13,380 nucleotides of DNA from Acinetobacter sp. (GTDB lineage: Bacteria > Pseudomonadota > Gammaproteobacteria > Pseudomonadales > Moraxellaceae), in assembly GCA_030152605.1 (NCBI GenBank), contig JASLJB010000259.1, forward strand, positions 1 through 13,380, read 5' to 3'. The notes beneath the pieces are model-generated. The model was given only the letters and a program-made list of their open reading frames with translations, made no database searches and was not told where the DNA came from. Below, piece by piece: positions 1-7,726 of the stretch (positions are counted from its first letter, which is position 1; every line of letters starts with the position of its first letter). The position numbers and the translations under genes are program-made.

Positions 1-40
1 AGATCTCTTGTTATAAAAAATAGCCATATCAGGAAAGACA

Positions 41-2206
41 ATGACTGCACGTATTCAACAAGGTAAGTTAGCAATCGCTAAAGAACTCTACGATTTTATT
101 GAAAATGAAGCATTACCCGGTTCTGGTTTAGATAGCCAGACCTATTGGAACAACTTTGAGCAAGTCGTTGTTGATCTCAGTCCTAAAAATAAGGCACTAC
201 TTGCAAAGCGAGAAGAAATTCAGGCCAAAGTTGATGAATGGCATCGTAATAATCCATTTGAATTGACGGCTTATAAAGCGTTCTTGACTGAAATTGGCTA
301 CTTGTTGCCTGAAGTTGAAGATTTCAAAATCAGTACTGAAAATGTCGATGAAGAAATCGCACTGTTGGCAGGACCACAATTGGTGGTGCCCGTGCGTAAC
401 GCACGTTACTGTTTGAACGCAGCCAACGCACGTTGGGGTTCACTCTATGATGCCTTATATGGTTTCGATGTGATCTCTGAGGAAGGCGGCGCTGACAAAG
501 GCAAAGGTTATAACCCTGTTCGTGGTGAAAAAGTTATCGCATTTGCGAAAAACTTCTTAAACGAAACCTTCCCATTGGCACAAGGCTCACATGCTGATGC
601 AACGCAATATGCAGTTGAAAACAATGCATTAGTGGTCACGCTCAAAGATGGCAGTCGCACCACACTTGCGCATGAGTCGCAGTTTGTCGGTTATAACGGT
701 GAAGCAGATAAGCCTGTAGAAATCGTATTTAAAAATAATGGTTTGCATGTGATCGTGCAAATTGATGCCAACAGCCCAATCGGTCAAGCAGATGCTGCCG
801 GTGTTAAAGATTTGGTGCTTGAAGCGGCTGTGACTACGATTCAGGATCTTGAAGATTCGATCGCGGCGGTTGATGCTGAAGAAAAAGTTGAAGGCTACCG
901 TAACTGGTTAGGCCTGATGAAAGGCACCTTAGAAGAAAAGATTGAGAAAAACGGCAAAACCGTCACCCGTGCTTTAAACAAAGACCGCACGCACAAAAAC
1001 TTGATCGGTGGTGTGACCTCGATTCACGGTCGTTCATTGATGTTGCTACGTAACGTGGGTCACTTGATGACTAACCCGGCGATCTTGGTCGACGGTGCTG
1101 AAATCTACGAAGGCATCATGGATGCATTGATCACGCCATTGTTGTCATTTGCAGATATTAAAGGTGAAAACGAGAACAAGAACTCACGTAAGGGTTCAAT
1201 GTACATCGTTAAACCAAAAATGCATGGTCCAGAAGAAGTGGCATTCGCGGTTGAGTTGTTCGAACGTGCTGAGAAAGCGTTGAACTTACCAGCCAAGACC
1301 CTAAAAATCGGGATCATGGATGAAGAACGTCGTACTTCGGTGAACTTGAAAAACTGTATCGCACAGGCCAAAGACCGTACCATCTTTATCAATACCGGCT
1401 TCATGGACCGTACTGGTGATGAGATCCATACCTTTATGGAAGCCGGTCCGTTTGTACGCAAAGGTGAAGTGAAAGGCCAAATTTGGTTCCCAGCTTATGA
1501 AAACCGTAACGTTATGGTTGGCTTACAAGCAGGTCTACGTGGTAAAGCACAGATCGGTAAAGGCATGTGGCCAAAACCAGACATGTTGCTCGACATGTAT
1601 AACAGCAAAACTGAGCATCCAGAAGCGGGCGCAAGCTGTGCATGGGTACCATCACCAACAGGTGCAGTGATTCACGCGATTCACTATCACCAAATCAATG
1701 TGGCACAGCGTCAACAAGAATTGTTAGACACCAAAGCTTTGCCATTGGATGATTTGTTGACGCCACCACTGGCTGTGGACACCAACTGGACCGAAGAAGA
1801 AAAAACCAGAGAACTTGAAAACAACTGTCAAGGTATCTTGGGCTATGTAGTGCGTTGGGTTGATCTCGGTGTGGGCTGTTCGAAAGTACCAGACATCAAC
1901 AACGTGGGTTTGATGGAAGACCGCGCAACACTACGTATTTCTTCACAGCACGTTGCTAACTGGTTACGTCATGGTGTGGTGAGTCATGCGCAAGTGGAAG
2001 AAGTGATGAAGCGTATGGCTAAGATTGTGGATGAGCAAAATGCCAACGATCCACTCTATACGGCGATGTCAGCTGACTTTGACAACAACATCGCGTTCCA
2101 AGCGGCATCTGACTTGATCTTCAAGGGTGCTGAGCAACCATCGGGTTATACCGAGCCGTTGTTACATGCTGCACGCTTGAAACTAAAAGGTTATACCGGT
2201 GACTAA
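41..2206 (+). CDS. glcB: Malate synthase G
   Basis: Condenses glyoxylate with acetyl-CoA to give malate in the cytoplasm, the second step of the glyoxylate bypass, used for growth on acetate, fatty acids or glycolate. The 721-residue length matches the monomeric G isoform (about 720) rather than the shorter A isoform. Residues lining up with the known E. coli active site are visible: Arg337 in LLRNVGHLM, Glu428 in MDEERR and Asp456 in FMDRTGDE for glyoxylate and magnesium binding, and the catalytic base Asp627 in MEDRATLRISSQH. The start is supported by AGGAAAG about six bases upstream. The gene appears monocistronic: only 40 bases of leader are in the window and a hairpin terminator follows. 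Nothing is truncated or odd. Identity is very secure; the expression control is not visible here. Confidence 0.98.
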   Translation: MTARIQQGKLAIAKELYDFIENEALPGSGLDSQTYWNNFEQVVVDLSPKNKALLAKREEIQAKVDEWHRNNPFELTAYKAFLTEIGYLLPEVEDFKISTENVDEEIALLAGPQLVVPVRNARYCLNAANARWGSLYDALYGFDVISEEGGADKGKGYNPVRGEKVIAFAKNFLNETFPLAQGSHADATQYAVENNALVVTLKDGSRTTLAHESQFVGYNGEADKPVEIVFKNNGLHVIVQIDANSPIGQADAAGVKDLVLEAAVTTIQDLEDSIAAVDAEEKVEGYRNWLGLMKGTLEEKIEKNGKTVTRALNKDRTHKNLIGGVTSIHGRSLMLLRNVGHLMTNPAILVDGAEIYEGIMDALITPLLSFADIKGENENKNSRKGSMYIVKPKMHGPEEVAFAVELFERAEKALNLPAKTLKIGIMDEERRTSVNLKNCIAQAKDRTIFINTGFMDRTGDEIHTFMEAGPFVRKGEVKGQIWFPAYENRNVMVGLQAGLRGKAQIGKGMWPKPDMLLDMYNSKTEHPEAGASCAWVPSPTGAVIHAIHYHQINVAQRQQELLDTKALPLDDLLTPPLAVDTNWTEEEKTRELENNCQGILGYVVRWVDLGVGCSKVPDINNVGLMEDRATLRISSQHVANWLRHGVVSHAQVEEVMKRMAKIVDEQNANDPLYTAMSADFDNNIAFQAASDLIFKGAEQPSGYTEPLLHAARLKLKGYTGD

Positions 2207-2237
2207 GCTGGCCTAAAGCCGAAGTAAGTTGACTGAT

Positions 2238-2263
2238 TCATCTCGAATAGTCATCTAGAATAG
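2238..2263. repeat. 13-bp imperfect tandem duplication before the glcB terminator
   Basis: TCATCTCGAATAG at 2238-2250 is followed directly by TCATCTAGAATAG at 2251-2263, differing at one base. The second copy runs into the left foot of the terminator hairpin. It is probably a small local duplication with no known role. Confidence 0.7.
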
Positions 2264-2264
2264 C

Positions 2265-2291
2265 AACAAGCCGCTCAATGAGCGGCTTGTT
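2265..2291. terminator. Hairpin terminator between glcB and the WYL regulator gene
   Basis: An 11-bp perfect stem (2265-2275 with 2281-2291, arms AACAAGCCGCT and AGCGGCTTGTT) encloses the five-base loop CAATG. A T-rich tail (TGTTGCT) follows on the + strand. It sits about 60 bases after the glcB stop and about 70 bases beyond the end of the convergent regulator gene, so it can serve both, though neither side has a long uninterrupted T run. Confidence 0.85.
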
Positions 2292-2359
2292 TGTTGCTGA
2301 GTATCGGCTTTTTAGGACTTTGGCGTTCAGTGCGATTGCATCGTGTATGCAGGGAGAGC

Positions 2360-3373
2360 TTATGACTTTTCTTGCGGTGCTTCGATTTCATGCACCGCAT
2401 TAAACACCTCAATCGGTTCAATGCGAATCAACTTCTGTCCAAAGCTACGCAGCCACCAAGTCAGTTGCGATGTAAATGGGACATTGGCACTGACTTTAAA
2501 CAGATTGTCATTGAGCTTTTCAATTTTTTGTTCTTTGCTGAGCTGACTTTCAGTGAAATATAAGGCATCCATCTCATGCATGACCAACTCCAAATCAACA
2601 TGACGTGTGGGTTGGTTAAAATCGACTCGGAAGCCCAGCGCTCCAGACTCGATATAGGCATCAATATCAAAATCAACCGGATGCAAGGCACGTAGCTCTA
2701 AAACATGCGCCGATTTAAAGCGATGTAATGCAAAGGTTTGCACATCAGACTTGTCATGACGGGTACAGATTAAATAAATAATCGAGCCTTTTTGTACCAA
2801 TGCCAAGGGGTTAAGCGTGTATTGGCGGTCCTCACCTTGTGGGCCACGTGCGCGATAGATGCAGTCGATCTGCTTGTCTTGCAGTAAGCCCTCATAGATG
2901 GCTTGTTGCGCCTGACGTTCAACCACAGGCGGAATAAGTGGCTGTGTCGCGGGCACGATGCGCACCCGATTGATCCACTGTCTGACATTGTTGTGGCTAG
3001 AGAGATTACGGCGTGCCAAATCAAACCAAGGATTCATTTCTTCGATCAAGCTCGGCGGGAGCAGATGCTTGAGGTGTTCCTCGACCATCATAAAGGTGAC
3101 GGCTTGGGAGCTGGTCATATGCGGCAAGCTTTGTAACGGTGCGTCGGACTGCCAACGCCAACCTTGGGGAATGGTTTTATTGCTTTCAATTGGAAAGCGT
3201 TGCGAAATCTGATTGAGGTCGCGTTGAATGGTACGCAAGCTGATCTCGATCCCTTCACGGGCCAAGAGTTCTTGCAATTCACGTGTACCCATCCATTTGC
3301 CTGTATTCAGACGCGAAAGAATCTGCCATTGGCGATATAGACTGTTGGATGTTTCTTTTTCTTGTGAGGACAT
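2360..3373 (-). CDS. HTH / WYL-domain transcriptional regulator
   Basis: Predicted cytoplasmic DNA-binding regulator of 337 residues, a usual length for the YafY/PafC-like class. An N-terminal winged helix-turn-helix occupies about residues 10-62, with GTRELQELLAREGIEISLRTIQRDLNQI as helix-turn-recognition helix. A WYL domain follows at about 150-225, with NPLALVQKGSIIYLIC, where the usual W-Y-L is replaced by I-Y-L, and the typical LHRFKSAHVL. A C-terminal extension (WCX) region lies at about 245-325. WYL domains are thought to bind ligands, nucleic acid or nucleotides; this one's effector is unknown. I chose ATG at 3373 because the N-terminus there fits the family; an upstream in-frame ATG at 3445 would add 24 hydrophobic residues and overlap the candidate promoter. 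The chosen ATG has no clear Shine-Dalgarno sequence. The gene is divergent from the Anbu cluster, which suggests but does not show that it controls that cluster. Confidence 0.88.
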   Translation of the reverse strand: MSSQEKETSNSLYRQWQILSRLNTGKWMGTRELQELLAREGIEISLRTIQRDLNQISQRFPIESNKTIPQGWRWQSDAPLQSLPHMTSSQAVTFMMVEEHLKHLLPPSLIEEMNPWFDLARRNLSSHNNVRQWINRVRIVPATQPLIPPVVERQAQQAIYEGLLQDKQIDCIYRARGPQGEDRQYTLNPLALVQKGSIIYLICTRHDKSDVQTFALHRFKSAHVLELRALHPVDFDIDAYIESGALGFRVDFNQPTRHVDLELVMHEMDALYFTESQLSKEQKIEKLNDNLFKVSANVPFTSQLTWWLRSFGQKLIRIEPIEVFNAVHEIEAPQEKS

Positions 3374-3667
3374 AATAATAACTGAATCAACTAAAGCGAA
3401 AGGGTGAAAGAGAGCTACGGCATACAATAGAAAATATCCCCACAATGCGCAAGGGAATTCGGCTCTGACTTTTACACAACTTTAATATGATTGTGACAGA
3501 CTTGAATTAAGATCAATTTGAATCTTCTCGTGATTCAACCAACAAACCATAAATTCTTAACCAGCAGCATATTTAAATTAACTCTATCTTCAATCTAGAT
3601 TAAAAGTTTTTTTGGCATCTTATTTGCCTTAATTTTACGTGATTAATAACAAATAAAAGAGGTGTCT
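3374..3667. other. Divergent intergenic region: WYL regulator / Anbu cluster
   Basis: This AT-rich stretch of about 290 bases separates two divergent genes and must hold the promoter of the Anbu cluster and probably that of the regulator. The cluster side (about 3540-3660) is very AT-rich. A short inverted repeat, GGCA-N7-TGCC, lies at about 3614-3628, some 40 bases before the first start codon. I could not pick a convincing -10/-35 pair on the + strand, nor a long palindrome that would mark an operator. Confidence 0.5.
3424..3452 (-). promoter_or_regulatory. Candidate sigma-70 promoter of the WYL regulator gene
   Basis: Read on the minus strand, TTGCGC (3452-3447) and TATTGT (3429-3424) are separated by exactly 17 bases. 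They match the consensus at three and four of six positions. Transcription would begin near 3415, about 40 bases before the ATG at 3373, which also argues against the longer reading frame starting at 3445. The match is modest and found by eye only. Confidence 0.3.
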
Positions 3668-5239
3668 ATGCTTAAAGTTCGTTTGGATAAAGATTTAAAA
3701 TCAGGAAGTTTTTCAGTGCCTGCGCAGCCCAAGTGGTTGCCGTCATTGCAGGGATTGAATTTCAGTCACGCCCAAAAAGCAGTTCAGCCGCATAATGCTT
3801 TCACCCAATTAAAACAACTCCAATCCGATTTTTTTAATGAACTCAATGACGATGTCAATTTACCTGCGCAGAATATTCAGCAACTTGGGCAATGGTTAGC
3901 GCAGTATAGTTTAACGGAACTAGAGCAGTTAAATTTCAGTGCCAGAACGCATTTTTTGCAGCAGGGGATTAGTTTTAATGTTTACGATGCTGATCAGCAG
4001 GGGCTAGAACGTTGCATTCCCTTTGATCTGATTCCTCGTATCATTGCTCGGCAGCAATGGCATAAAATTTCACAGGGCTGTATTCAGCGGACGCGCGCGT
4101 TAAATCTTTTTTTACATGATATTTATCATGATGCCGCAATTTTAAAAGAGCAAATTGTGCCGGAACAGCACGTCCTCAGTCACGAGGCATATCAACCGCA
4201 TATGATCAAGCAGCATCTCAATGGGCAGATTTATAGTCAGGTTAGTGGGGTGGATATCGTACGTGATCGTGAGGGTGAGTTTTATGTACTCGAGGATAAT
4301 CTCAGGACGCCTTCAGGTGTCTCCTATATGCTGGAAAGTCGCAAAATGAGCCAGCGTTTAATGCCTGATTTGTGTGGCCGGCAACTGATGGGAATCGAGC
4401 ATTATCCACTGCTACTGAAAGAAATTTTGGCCGAAAATGCCGATATGGAGCAGCCTTTTATTGTGGTGTTGACCCCTGGGCGTTTTAACAGTGCCTACTA
4501 TGAACATGCATTTTTGGCACGTGAAATGCAGGTGCCCTTGGTCACTTCGCAAGATCTATTTGTCGACAATAATCGGGTCTATGTCAAAACTATTCGTGGT
4601 CGGCAACGGGTTGATGTGATCTATCGCCGTATTGATGATGCCTATCTCGATCCGCTGTGCTTTCTGCCAGACAGTCGCCTCGGTGTCGCAGGTTTGATGT
4701 CTGCCTATTTGCAAAACAATGTGGTGATCGCCAATGCACCGGGCACAGGCGTTGCGGACGATAAATCGATATATCCCTATGTCGATAAAATGATTGCCTA
4801 TTATCTCAATGAGCAACCGATCCTCAACAACGTACCGACCTTCCAATGCCGTGATCCAGAGCAACTGGACTATGTACTGAAACACCTCGATCAGTTGGTG
4901 ATCAAAGAGGCACAAGGCTCAGGTGGTTATGGCATGTTAATTGGACCGCAAGCCAGTGATGAGGAGATCGCCAGTTTTGCAGTCAAACTACGTGCCACAC
5001 CACAGCATTATATTGCCCAGCCGACTTTGGCCTTGTCGGTATCGCCGACCTTATCTGCAACCGGGTTGGCAGAACGGCATATTGATTTACGGCCCTTTAT
5101 CTTGAGCTCACCTTATCGAACGGAATTGGTCCCGGGTGGTCTGACTCGTGTTGCGATGCAAGCGGGATCGTTGGTGGTGAATTCATCACAAGGGGGCGGG
5201 ATCAAAGATACTTGGGTCATCGATCCTTTACATGCCTGA
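3668..5239 (+). CDS. Circularly permuted type-2 ATP-grasp protein (Anbu cluster)
   Basis: Predicted ATP-dependent carboxylate-amine/thiol ligase of 523 residues, from the family formerly called DUF404/DUF407 (CP_ATPgrasp). ATP-grasp enzymes activate a carboxylate as acyl phosphate and join it to an amine; the substrate here is unknown. Family-typical blocks are visible: VSGVDIVRDREGEFYVLEDNLRTP (about 193-215), NAPGTGVADDKSIYPYV (356-372), the nucleotide-binding KEAQGSGGYGM (413-423), RHIDLRPFI (470-478) and SSQGGGIKDTWV at the C-terminus. The start is ATG at 3668: GAGG at 3659-3662 lies five bases upstream, whereas the in-frame GTG at 3662 falls inside that ribosome-binding site. It is the first gene of the cluster, with the alpha-E gene 27 bases downstream. 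In other bacteria this family often neighbours alpha-E and transglutaminase genes, so the three probably act in one pathway. Family call is secure; the reaction is inferred. Confidence 0.92.
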   Translation: MLKVRLDKDLKSGSFSVPAQPKWLPSLQGLNFSHAQKAVQPHNAFTQLKQLQSDFFNELNDDVNLPAQNIQQLGQWLAQYSLTELEQLNFSARTHFLQQGISFNVYDADQQGLERCIPFDLIPRIIARQQWHKISQGCIQRTRALNLFLHDIYHDAAILKEQIVPEQHVLSHEAYQPHMIKQHLNGQIYSQVSGVDIVRDREGEFYVLEDNLRTPSGVSYMLESRKMSQRLMPDLCGRQLMGIEHYPLLLKEILAENADMEQPFIVVLTPGRFNSAYYEHAFLAREMQVPLVTSQDLFVDNNRVYVKTIRGRQRVDVIYRRIDDAYLDPLCFLPDSRLGVAGLMSAYLQNNVVIANAPGTGVADDKSIYPYVDKMIAYYLNEQPILNNVPTFQCRDPEQLDYVLKHLDQLVIKEAQGSGGYGMLIGPQASDEEIASFAVKLRATPQHYIAQPTLALSVSPTLSATGLAERHIDLRPFILSSPYRTELVPGGLTRVAMQAGSLVVNSSQGGGIKDTWVIDPLHA

Positions 5240-5266
5240 ATAAAAACAATTGACTGAGCGATCGCA

Positions 5267-5908
5267 ATGATTTTACTAAATTCGAATGCACAACAAATTT
5301 ACTGGTTTGGACGTTATTTGCAGCGATTGCAATATATAAGCCAACAGTTTCCATTTCAAACGCAAGCTGCTGCCTTGCGCTATGCCCATGCTTTTGGTTT
5401 AGAGATCGAGGATGCTGCGCAATTAAATGCTGATCTGATTGATCCTAAGCAGCCCAATGCGATACTCGGCTGGCTCAATGATGCCAAAAATAATCTCTAT
5501 GATTTGCGAGCGGTATTGTCTACATGTGCTTTTGCGCGCTTGAATGCGGTATTGCAGACGGCGATTGCCCAAGCATTGGCCCAAGTTCTAGCATTTGATC
5601 AGATGCTTGATCCGGTGCTTGGTCAGGTGCTTGCCGAGTGTAATGCGGTGATTGAAGCTGAACACGATCCCGTGCTGCTCTCGTTTTTTCAATTGGGCTG
5701 TCAGGTTGAAATTCTTGATCAACAAATCCGCCTCGACCAGCAATGCCAAGACACGCTACAGGTCCTAGATCAGTTGTTGCATGGACTGGATTTCCCTCTC
5801 GACTCAGCAGTCGCCCAGCCTTCAATGCGGCCAGCCAGCTCAGCGGCGATGCATTTTCAGCACATGGATCAGCAGATCCAACGTTTATTCGCAAGGGACT
5901 GCCAATGA
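5267..5908 (+). CDS. Short alpha-E domain (DUF403) protein (Anbu cluster)
   Basis: A mostly alpha-helical cytoplasmic protein of 213 residues. The start (LNSNAQQIYWFGRYLQRLQY, residues 4-23) matches the family hallmark in which a Y/L-W-x-x-R-Y-x-E/Q-R motif opens the first helix. The stretch AKNNLYDLRAVLS (about 73-85) corresponds to the second hallmark, usually written ARENARxxR. Family members are commonly about 300 residues, so this one is short, and several usual charged positions are changed (for example E to Q at residue 19). The biochemical role of alpha-E is unknown; it is repeatedly found beside circularly permuted ATP-grasp and transglutaminase genes. The stop overlaps the next start as ATGA (5905-5908), implying translational coupling. 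No frameshift or broken end is seen, so the shortness looks genuine. The C-terminal 40 residues are low in recognisable signal. Confidence 0.82.
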   Translation: MILLNSNAQQIYWFGRYLQRLQYISQQFPFQTQAAALRYAHAFGLEIEDAAQLNADLIDPKQPNAILGWLNDAKNNLYDLRAVLSTCAFARLNAVLQTAIAQALAQVLAFDQMLDPVLGQVLAECNAVIEAEHDPVLLSFFQLGCQVEILDQQIRLDQQCQDTLQVLDQLLHGLDFPLDSAVAQPSMRPASSAAMHFQHMDQQIQRLFARDCQ

Positions 5909-6699
5909 AACTGATGATTAATCACCAAACCCATTATCAATATTCAGAAATTGCTTCTGGCAGTATTCAATATATCAAGATGAATCCACAAGATCAGGTG
6001 CAGCAACGGGTACAGCACTGGGAGATCAGCGTGCCGGGACAACGCCAAATCAGTCGTGATGTGTTTCATAACATCTGGATCACTTGTCGCCAAGACTTTG
6101 AATATCAGCAGTTGAGTATCATGGCGCAGGGGGTGGTGGAGATTAATCCAGACTATGCCTACGGCATACAACTGGATCTACCGGTGATGCTGTTCTTGCA
6201 AACCACTTTGACCACGCAATGTAGTGCCGAGATGCTGGCCTTTGCTCAGCGTGCTGTCGCATATGCATCGCAGGCACAGATCAAGGTGGCGCATTTACAA
6301 GATTTGGCAGCAGCGGTGTTACAACAGATGCCCTATATCAGCGCAAGTACTTTGGTTAGTTACACCGCGATCGAATCTTTTACTGCACAACAGGGGGTAT
6401 GTCAGGACCATAGCCATGTCTTTATCGCCATGTGCCGTGGTTTGGGAATTCCAGCACGTTATGTTTCCGGCTATCTGTATGCCGAAAATAGCTCGCACTT
6501 GGCCAGTCATGCATGGGCCGAAGCCTATATCGCGGGACATTGGTATTGTTTCGATGTCAGTAATCAACTGTTTCGACCTTGCGCGCATATTTATGTGGCG
6601 GTTGGACGTGATTATTGGGATGTGGCGCCGGTACGTGGCGTGCGTGATCGCGGTGGCGTGGAATCGATGTATTCAAGCGTGCAAGTTTTGGCGTGCTAG
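5905..6699 (+). CDS. Transglutaminase-like protein (Anbu cluster)
   Basis: Predicted papain-fold enzyme of 264 residues, close to the usual size of this bacterial family. The N-terminal region (about 1-85, INHQTHYQYSE, then WEISVPG and FHNIW) matches the bacterial transglutaminase N-terminal domain. The core carries a full catalytic triad: Cys166 in QQGVCQDHSH, His202 in SHAWAEAYI and Asp217 in HWYCFDVSN. Such proteins may act as proteases, amidases or acyl transferases; this one's substrate is unknown. No signal peptide is seen, so it is probably cytoplasmic. The start is the ATG in the ATGA overlap with the alpha-E stop, with AAGGGA a few bases upstream; an open frame extending upstream to 5743 is the antisense-free shadow of the alpha-E gene and lacks family similarity. 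Downstream, a 167-base gap with tandem repeats precedes anbu. Confidence 0.92.
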   Translation: MKLMINHQTHYQYSEIASGSIQYIKMNPQDQVQQRVQHWEISVPGQRQISRDVFHNIWITCRQDFEYQQLSIMAQGVVEINPDYAYGIQLDLPVMLFLQTTLTTQCSAEMLAFAQRAVAYASQAQIKVAHLQDLAAAVLQQMPYISASTLVSYTAIESFTAQQGVCQDHSHVFIAMCRGLGIPARYVSGYLYAENSSHLASHAWAEAYIAGHWYCFDVSNQLFRPCAHIYVAVGRDYWDVAPVRGVRDRGGVESMYSSVQVLAC

Positions 6700-6740
6700 C
6701 TGTGCTGCTGTATGGATTGAGCTTAGATATTTTAACAGTC

Positions 6741-6796
6741 CATATTTTAAGGTTTTATGTTTTAAGGTTTCATGTTTTAAGGTTGCATGTTTTAAG
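6741..6796. repeat. 15-bp tandem repeat, about 3.7 copies, before anbu
   Basis: Consecutive units begin at 6741, 6756, 6771 and 6786: CATATTTTAAGGTTT, TATGTTTTAAGGTTT, CATGTTTTAAGGTTG and the partial CATGTTTTAAG. The core ATGTTTTAAGGTT is nearly constant. The array is noncoding, lying between the transglutaminase stop (6699) and the anbu start (6867). It may be a slipped-strand duplication, or a set of protein-binding sites or an AT-rich upstream element affecting anbu expression. Confidence 0.9.
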
Positions 6797-6866
6797 CACT
6801 GAATGTTGTGTCTGTCTTGCTGCTTTTTAACAGTTAATTTTTCAATCTGCATAAAAAGGGAAACCC

Positions 6867-7601
6867 ATGACCTACTGTTGCGCGATGAGATTAAAACAAG
6901 GTTTGGTCTTTATTAGTGATACCCGTACCAACGCGGGTATTGATCATATCTCGACTTTTCGTAAGCTTTATCAGTTTGGCGAGGAGGATGAACGCTTTAT
7001 CTGTATTCAGCCTTCTGGCAATTTAGCCACCACTCAGGCCGTGATTGGTTATTTGCAACATCAAATCATACAGAAACAAGAACCAAATTTGATGAGTGTA
7101 AATAGCATGTTTGAATTGGCGGGCTTGGTTGGACAGACATTAAAGCGTGTGATTGATGAAATCAGCACGGATCAGCAGCAACAGAGTAATTATTTTTGCA
7201 GCATGTTGCTAGGTGGACAAATCCAAGCTGAAGAGATGCAGCTCTATAATATTTACCCCCAAGGTAATTTCATCTCAGCGACTTGTGATACACCTTATTT
7301 TCAAATCGGGGAGAGTAAATACGGTAAACCAATTTTGGATCGTGCGCTGAGTTATGACATGCCCTTAGATGAGGCATTACGCTGTGGCCTGATCTCTTTT
7401 GATTCAACTTTACGTTCCAATGTCTCTGTGGGAATGCCACTAGACGTGCTGATTTATAACGCAGATTCGTTTAAAAATCCAAAAGGCAAACGCATTACTG
7501 AAGATGAGCCGTATTTTCAACATATCAGTAAGCAATGGTCCGAAATCTTACGCCGTGGCATGCAGGACTTACCCAAACCGACGCCGGACTTTTTTGAATA
7601 G
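6867..7601 (+). CDS. anbu: Anbu, bacterial proteasome-type peptidase
   Basis: An N-terminal-nucleophile hydrolase of 244 residues in the 20S proteasome beta/HslV superfamily, in the Anbu (ancestral beta-subunit) branch. The start MTYCCAMRLKQGLVFISDTRTNAGID is diagnostic: Thr2 would become the catalytic N-terminal threonine once Met1 is removed, with Asp18 in SDTRTN and Lys33 in FRKLYQF as the conserved supporting residues. No propeptide is present, as is usual for Anbu. Family members studied elsewhere form ring or open spiral assemblies without a known dedicated ATPase, and their natural substrates are unclear. AAAGGGA six bases before the ATG is a good ribosome-binding site. It is the last gene of a four-gene cluster with ATP-grasp, alpha-E and transglutaminase genes, an association described for Anbu. 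The 167-base gap with repeats may allow separate control. A hairpin follows the stop. Confidence 0.95.
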   Translation: MTYCCAMRLKQGLVFISDTRTNAGIDHISTFRKLYQFGEEDERFICIQPSGNLATTQAVIGYLQHQIIQKQEPNLMSVNSMFELAGLVGQTLKRVIDEISTDQQQQSNYFCSMLLGGQIQAEEMQLYNIYPQGNFISATCDTPYFQIGESKYGKPILDRALSYDMPLDEALRCGLISFDSTLRSNVSVGMPLDVLIYNADSFKNPKGKRITEDEPYFQHISKQWSEILRRGMQDLPKPTPDFFE

Positions 7602-7629
7602 TGCTGATGGGTTTAACAGTCATACTGTA

Positions 7630-7660
7630 CTCAGCAGGCTGTTATATACAGTCTGCTGAG
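7630..7660. terminator. Hairpin between anbu and the omptin gene
   Basis: A 13-bp stem with one G-U pair (7630-7642 with 7648-7660, arms CTCAGCAGGCTGT and ACAGTCTGCTGAG) surrounds the loop TATAT. It lies 29 bases past the anbu stop and 67 bases beyond the end of the convergent omptin gene. The tail CCTTTATT has only a short T run, so terminator strength is uncertain. Confidence 0.7.
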
Positions 7661-7684
7661 CCTTTATTCGGGTTCGGGACTATT

Positions 7685-7709
7685 AACGAATAACCAATAA
7701 CGAATAACC
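7685..7709. repeat. 11-bp direct repeat with 14-bp period
   Basis: AACGAATAACC occurs at 7685-7695 and 7699-7709. Just beyond, TTAGAAGCG occurs at 7717-7725 and 7728-7736, the second copy overlapping the end of the omptin gene. These short duplications are likely replication-slippage products between the two convergent genes. Confidence 0.6.
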
Positions 7710-7726
7710 TATAACTTAGAAGCGGT

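Noticed and set aside
1105..1461. 118-codon antisense frame inside glcB
   Set aside because: A shadow of a highly conserved gene in the opposite strand, with no independent evidence.
3374..3445. 24-residue extension of the WYL regulator
   Set aside because: Hydrophobic and unlike the family start, and overlaps the likely promoter. It cannot be fully excluded because the chosen ATG lacks a clear ribosome-binding site.
5743..5904. Upstream extension of the transglutaminase reading frame
   Set aside because: Lies wholly inside the alpha-E gene, lacks family similarity, and the ATGA overlap with a ribosome-binding site at 5905 explains the start better.
6224..6802. Open frame of 192 codons ending in FKV-x-C pentapeptide repeats
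   Set aside because: It overlaps the transglutaminase gene in another frame, and the peptide repeat is just the translation of the 15-bp DNA repeat. No family similarity or ribosome-binding site.
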